NCBI RefSeq assembly: GCF_003003795.1
Contig: NZ_PVWK01000084.1
Location: forward strand, 124,001 to 188,000
DNA length: 64,000 bases
Direction of reading: 5' to 3'
Source of the DNA: Stenomitos frigidus ULC18
GTDB lineage: Bacteria > Cyanobacteriota > Cyanobacteriia > Leptolyngbyales > Leptolyngbyaceae
The translations under genes and the position numbers were made by a program. This document shows positions 60,627-64,000 of this stretch, in pieces. Positions within the stretch are counted from its first letter, which is position 1; each line of letters opens with the position of its first letter. A model generated the notes under the pieces. It saw only the letters and a list, made by a program, of their open reading frames with translations, was not told the DNA's origin and ran no database searches.

Positions 60627-62771
60627 ATGGTTTATACAGATGGTGTTCACCATCCATCGCTAGTGGAACTAGCGCGGGCGGGCAATTTTCAGGCGATCGC
60701 ACACTGGCTTAACTCGGTGCTCATGCCCCACGGCATGCGCGCGTCTGTGGGTGGCATTCGTCCAGGGTGTTTGAAGGTACTGGTCGAATTTGCTCTATCG
60801 CCAGAGCAACATGAACTATCTGATCCGTGGCGCAGTCAACTGATTCGTTTGATCTGTCACCGCATCTGGAAGCTCAATTCTGCCCAAATTGAGGGCGTGC
60901 GGATTGCTGGCAAACTGGCGCATGAAAAAGCAGTGCTCTGGGAACAGGGTGTACGGGTTGTTTCACCCGCGCGTCGTGCCAGAAAACAGCGATCGCAGCA
61001 GCTTCGTACTGAGCTTCGTCAAGCAGCGCAACAGCGATCGCAGATGAAGACCATGCGATCAATGCTGATTAGCGGTCCACCCATTTTTGCCTTTGTCTTT
61101 GGCTGCGTTTTAGGGCTTTCTAAGGCGCCTTCTCAAGAGACCAACGCGATCGCCTCTTCCTCACTCCCCAAAGCAACCCCTAGTCCGAACCCAGCCGTTC
61201 GTCCTGACACCGTTCAGACTGCGCTAGAAACGGTGCCTGTGACCAAGCACGATCGTGTACCCGACCCCAACGACCCTACCGTCACTTTGATGTTTGCGGG
61301 TGATGTCACGCTGTCTGATCACTTTGCTGATGCGATCGGGCAAGACTACGAGCGCACCTTTGCCAACATGGATGAGTACCGCAAGGCAGACGTGGGTATG
61401 GTCAACCTGGAAAATCCCTTGACGAGGGCAACGATTCCGTTACCCGATAAAAAGTTCAACTTCAAAGCCGATCCAGACTCAGTGAAAGCGCTCACCAGCG
61501 GCGGTATCAGCTTAGTGAATTTAGCCAACAACCATGCTATGGATTACCAGGAACCTGGACTGTTAGAGACGCTAGAAACACTTAAAAACGCTGGCGTTGA
61601 GCACGTTGGTGCAGGGCGAGATGTCAAAGAAGCGCGTCGACCCGAAATCATTGACGTAAAGGGCCAGCGGGTCGCCTACTTTGGCTATTACGGCGCTGAC
61701 TTTGAAAGCGCTAACGAAAATCGAGCAGGCACTAACTACGCCGACGAGCAGAGCATTGCAGAGGATATCAAGGCCGTTCGCAGTCAGGTGGACTGGGTGA
61801 TTGTGAACTATCACTGGGGGGAAGAACTGGCGACCCACCCAGCCGATTGGCAGGTAAATTTAGCGCACTTCACAATCGACCAGGGCGCTGATGTTGTCGT
61901 GGGGCATCATCCCCATGTGTTACAAGGTGCAGAAATCTATAAAGGCCGCCCGATCGCCTACTCAATGGGTAACTTTATTTTTGGCGGCAATCCGCGCAGT
62001 GACTACGATACCGCTGTCTTGAAAGTGGCGCTGAAAGACAAGCAGATGAAGGTTGAATTTGTCCCAGTGGAAGTGCGGGGCTACCAGCCGAAAGTGGCCA
62101 GTGAGCGTAGTGCCGAGATCCTGAATCACCTTGCGGATCTTTCCAGTGGTTTTCAGCAGCCGTTGCGATCGCCGATTGCCTTAGAGGCTCGTCCATCCGT
62201 GCCTGCAACGACTGCCGTCACACCAACCGAGCAGCCAGTACAGCCCACTGGCGCGATCGCCTCGCCGGAAGCGCCTGCAACGTCAACGCCTACAGAGACA
62301 GTGGCTCCATCTCCCAGCCCTAATGAGAGCGTGCAGCCAACGCCGCTTCAAAAGGAAAAGCAGCCTGGGTTCGCCAATCCTAGCGATTCGTTTATTACCT
62401 CGCCAAACCGCACGCCGCTTGACTCGATGCAGCCTGGGGCAAATGGTTTTCAGGGGGCAACCCCATCGTCTGACTCAATGGTGCCTGCAACGGAGCCTGC
62501 TCAGCCCAACGCGCCTGCGTCTGAAGCAGAGCCAGACCACGCCTCGTTACCGCAAAAGAAGTTGTTGAGCTTTGTGCCCTCCACGCAGCGCCGCACCGTG
62601 GCAGCAAGCCCAGCCTCTCATTCACACTCTGTGCCTCAGCCGCATCCGACGCCAGCGCCGCAAAAGCAAACGTCTGCTGCTGAAAAGCACCGCAATGATT
62701 GGGTTGCTTCAGAACACGTGGGCGCTGAACTGATTCCAGATGTGTCATTATTGGCAGCGATGGCATGGTGA
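60627..62771 (+). CDS. CapA/PgsA-like metallophosphoesterase, membrane-anchored
   Basis: 714 residues. The N-terminal cytosolic domain (about 1-130) is conserved in cyanobacteria. A membrane helix (about 148-168) follows, and the CapA domain (about 215-460) carries GDVTLSDHF, VNLENPL, NLANNHAMDY, NYHWGEEL, GHHPHVLQG and YSMGNFIF. This fold matches CapA of poly-gamma-glutamate synthesis and calcineurin-like metal enzymes, but the actual substrate is unknown. The last 200 residues are Pro/Ser/Thr/Gln-rich and probably disordered, possibly within the cell wall. No CapB/CapC gene is near, so PGA production is doubtful. Confidence 0.87.
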   Translation: MVYTDGVHHPSLVELARAGNFQAIAHWLNSVLMPHGMRASVGGIRPGCLKVLVEFALSPEQHELSDPWRSQLIRLICHRIWKLNSAQIEGVRIAGKLAHEKAVLWEQGVRVVSPARRARKQRSQQLRTELRQAAQQRSQMKTMRSMLISGPPIFAFVFGCVLGLSKAPSQETNAIASSSLPKATPSPNPAVRPDTVQTALETVPVTKHDRVPDPNDPTVTLMFAGDVTLSDHFADAIGQDYERTFANMDEYRKADVGMVNLENPLTRATIPLPDKKFNFKADPDSVKALTSGGISLVNLANNHAMDYQEPGLLETLETLKNAGVEHVGAGRDVKEARRPEIIDVKGQRVAYFGYYGADFESANENRAGTNYADEQSIAEDIKAVRSQVDWVIVNYHWGEELATHPADWQVNLAHFTIDQGADVVVGHHPHVLQGAEIYKGRPIAYSMGNFIFGGNPRSDYDTAVLKVALKDKQMKVEFVPVEVRGYQPKVASERSAEILNHLADLSSGFQQPLRSPIALEARPSVPATTAVTPTEQPVQPTGAIASPEAPATSTPTETVAPSPSPNESVQPTPLQKEKQPGFANPSDSFITSPNRTPLDSMQPGANGFQGATPSSDSMVPATEPAQPNAPASEAEPDHASLPQKKLLSFVPSTQRRTVAASPASHSHSVPQPHPTPAPQKQTSAAEKHRNDWVASEHVGAELIPDVSLLAAMAW

Positions 62772-62780
62772 GGTAAGCGG

Positions 62781-63650
62781 ATGTTTGCGATCGCGGTTGA
62801 ACAAGGTCAATACAAGACCTATACGCTCTCTGACTCAGCGACGAAAACATCGCTAGAGGTGATCCCAGAGCGAGGCGGTATCGTGGCGCGCTGGCGAGTG
62901 CAAGGGCAGGATATTTTTTATCTGGATGAAGCCCGTCTGACCGACCCAGCGTTGACCGTACGGGGCGGCATTCCCATCCTGTTTCCCCTTTGCGGCAATC
63001 TGCCGGACAACACCTATACGCATCATGGGCAACCTTACACGCTCAAGCAGCATGGCTTTGCCCGTGAACTGCCCTGGACAGTGGTTGATCAGTCGGTGGG
63101 CGATCGCGCCAGTCTTTCCCTTTCATTAACCAGCAATGACCGGACTCATGCCGTTTATCCCTTTGACTTTGAGCTGACCTTTACTTACACGCTGGACGGC
63201 AATCAGCTCATTGCCCATCAACGCTATACCAATCACTCGGATGAACCCATGCCGTTCAGTGCTGGCTTCCATCCCTACTTTCAAGTTTTAGACAAGACGC
63301 AGCTAGAGGTTGATATCCCTGCCGATCGCCTACTAGACCAGCCGACCAAGAGCGAACATCCTTTCAGCGGTAAGTTTGACTTTGAGCAAGACGAAATCGA
63401 CGTTGCCTTCACGAACCTGTCTCGCCAATCTGCAAGCATTACCGATCGCGCCCAAGGTCTCCGCCTGACCTTGACCCAAAGCGACGAGTTCTCGATCATT
63501 GTTTTCTGGACGGTCAAAGGCAAACCGTTCTATTGCCTGGAACCCTGGACAGCAGGGCGTAATGCCATGAATACGGGCGATCGGCTAATTCACTTAGGCC
63601 CAGGAGCCAGTATGGAGACTACTTTTACCTTGACGGCAGAGTTCATTTAA
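62781..63650 (+). CDS. Aldose 1-epimerase / hexose-6-phosphate mutarotase family
   Basis: 289 residues. Galactose-mutarotase beta-sandwich. Catalytic residues are suggested by the His in RYTNHSDEPMPFSAGFHPYF (about 150-169) and a Glu in the FYCLEPWTAGRNA segment near residue 253. LKQHGFARELPW is the family's conserved substrate-binding strand. It catalyses alpha/beta anomer exchange of sugars or sugar phosphates. It begins nine bases after the CapA-like gene, so the two are likely co-transcribed. Confidence 0.9.
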   Translation: MFAIAVEQGQYKTYTLSDSATKTSLEVIPERGGIVARWRVQGQDIFYLDEARLTDPALTVRGGIPILFPLCGNLPDNTYTHHGQPYTLKQHGFARELPWTVVDQSVGDRASLSLSLTSNDRTHAVYPFDFELTFTYTLDGNQLIAHQRYTNHSDEPMPFSAGFHPYFQVLDKTQLEVDIPADRLLDQPTKSEHPFSGKFDFEQDEIDVAFTNLSRQSASITDRAQGLRLTLTQSDEFSIIVFWTVKGKPFYCLEPWTAGRNAMNTGDRLIHLGPGASMETTFTLTAEFI

Positions 63651-63683
63651 AGGTTCTTAGGCATTTTCGGATTAAATACCAAT

Positions 63684-63711
63684 GTAGGGCATGGCAGTGT
63701 CATGCCCCTAC
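63684..63711. repeat. GTAGGGC-type hairpin
   Basis: GTAGGGCATG and CATGCCCCTAC form a hairpin around a GCAGTGT loop with one extra C. It lies between the convergent epimerase and HAD genes. It is related to the GTAGGGG hairpin at 395-423. Confidence 0.55.
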
Positions 63712-63729
63712 CAGACTTGGTAACTAAAA

Positions 63730-64000
63730 CTAAAGGCTGTTAACGGTTACTCCCAATAATTGCCAAAGCTCGGGGGCAGAAAAGTCGGCAACAACCAGCG
63801 TGGCTCCTAGCGAGTACAGTGCTTGAGGATAGTGAGTAGACGCAATGCCAACGGTAAGAATGCCTGCGCCGACAGCTGATCGTAGGCCAGAGGGTGAATC
63901 CTCGAACGCGATCGCCTGCTGAGGAGAGAGTCCAAACTGCTTCAAGGCATGAGTATAGGGAGCGGGATCAGGCTTACCGATGCCAAGCACGTCTGAGATG
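63730..64000 (-). CDS. HAD hydrolase, beta-phosphoglucomutase-like (partial, 5' end outside)
   Basis: Only the C-terminal 90 codons are in the window; the reading frame continues past the right edge. HAD motif III (Lys in GKPDPAPY) and motif IV (FEDSPSGLRSAVGAG, with the metal-binding Asp) identify the HAD-IA phosphatase/phosphomutase group. The N-terminal DxDxT motif is not seen. Substrate cannot be determined. It is convergent with the aldose epimerase gene, which also handles sugars. Confidence 0.85.
   Translation of the reverse strand, partial: ISDVLGIGKPDPAPYTHALKQFGLSPQQAIAFEDSPSGLRSAVGAGILTVGIASTHYPQALYSLGATLVVADFSAPELWQLLGVTVNSL

Overview
The window is chromosomal DNA of a cyanobacterium. 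Diagnostic genes are petG (cytochrome b6f), ndhM (photosynthetic NDH-1), a prolycopene isomerase (crtH type), a heme oxygenase (bilin supply), a membrane-anchored CytM-like cytochrome and a DUF1997 protein. GCGATCGC (HIP1) octamers are scattered throughout. Intergenic heptamer-type tandem repeats and several large signalling proteins point to a morphologically complex, probably filamentous Leptolyngbya-like lineage; that placement is inference. No phage, transposase or CRISPR array is visible.

Layout. 0.7-4 kb: a signalling cluster (zinc-ribbon/FHA protein, FHA/pseudokinase, histidine kinase). 4.4-9 kb: Ppx/GppA phosphatase, SDR protein, DUF1997 protein and a lone sugar-type ABC permease. 9.2-15.3 kb, minus strand: a BMP-type (nucleoside-like) ABC transporter (binding lipoprotein, two permeases, double ATPase) followed by a cysteine hydrolase of the isochorismatase fold. 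15.8-20.3 kb: a 1510-residue STAND NTPase with 14 WD40 repeats, whose gene is riddled with short tandem repeats. 20.4-23.4 kb: peptidoglycan amidase, ureidoglycolate lyase, a BON-like protein, petG and a CytM-like gene. 23.8-26.2 kb: a receptor-type Ser/Thr kinase fused to a periplasmic-binding domain.

26.8-35.4 kb is a respiratory block. Heme A synthesis genes ctaA and ctaB and a DrrAB-like ABC exporter lie on the minus strand, divergent from ctaC-ctaD-ctaE (aa3-type cytochrome oxidase) on the plus strand. 35.5-39.8 kb is the ribosomal/transcription cluster read on the minus strand: rplS, tRNA-Trp, secE, nusG, rplK, rplA, rplJ, rplL, with an attenuator-like hairpin before rplJ. 40.2-43 kb is a four-gene ECF nickel/cobalt importer.

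43.2-64 kb is mostly housekeeping: a fused M16 peptidase, a cupredoxin, map, a YggT protein, upp, crtH, a nitrogenase-associated small protein with a structured leader, a CobW GTPase, heme oxygenase, ndhM, coaE, a YbjN-like protein, tldD, a CapA-like protein, an aldose epimerase and a HAD phosphatase cut by the window end.

The most interesting signals are: (1) a five-unit heptamer array inside the STAND gene, where gain or loss of one unit would truncate the protein before its P-loop; (2) similar repeats that expand loops of its WD40 propellers and fill the junctions of the neighbouring operon; (3) an orphan promoter/terminator pair near 51.2 kb that looks like an undescribed small RNA.
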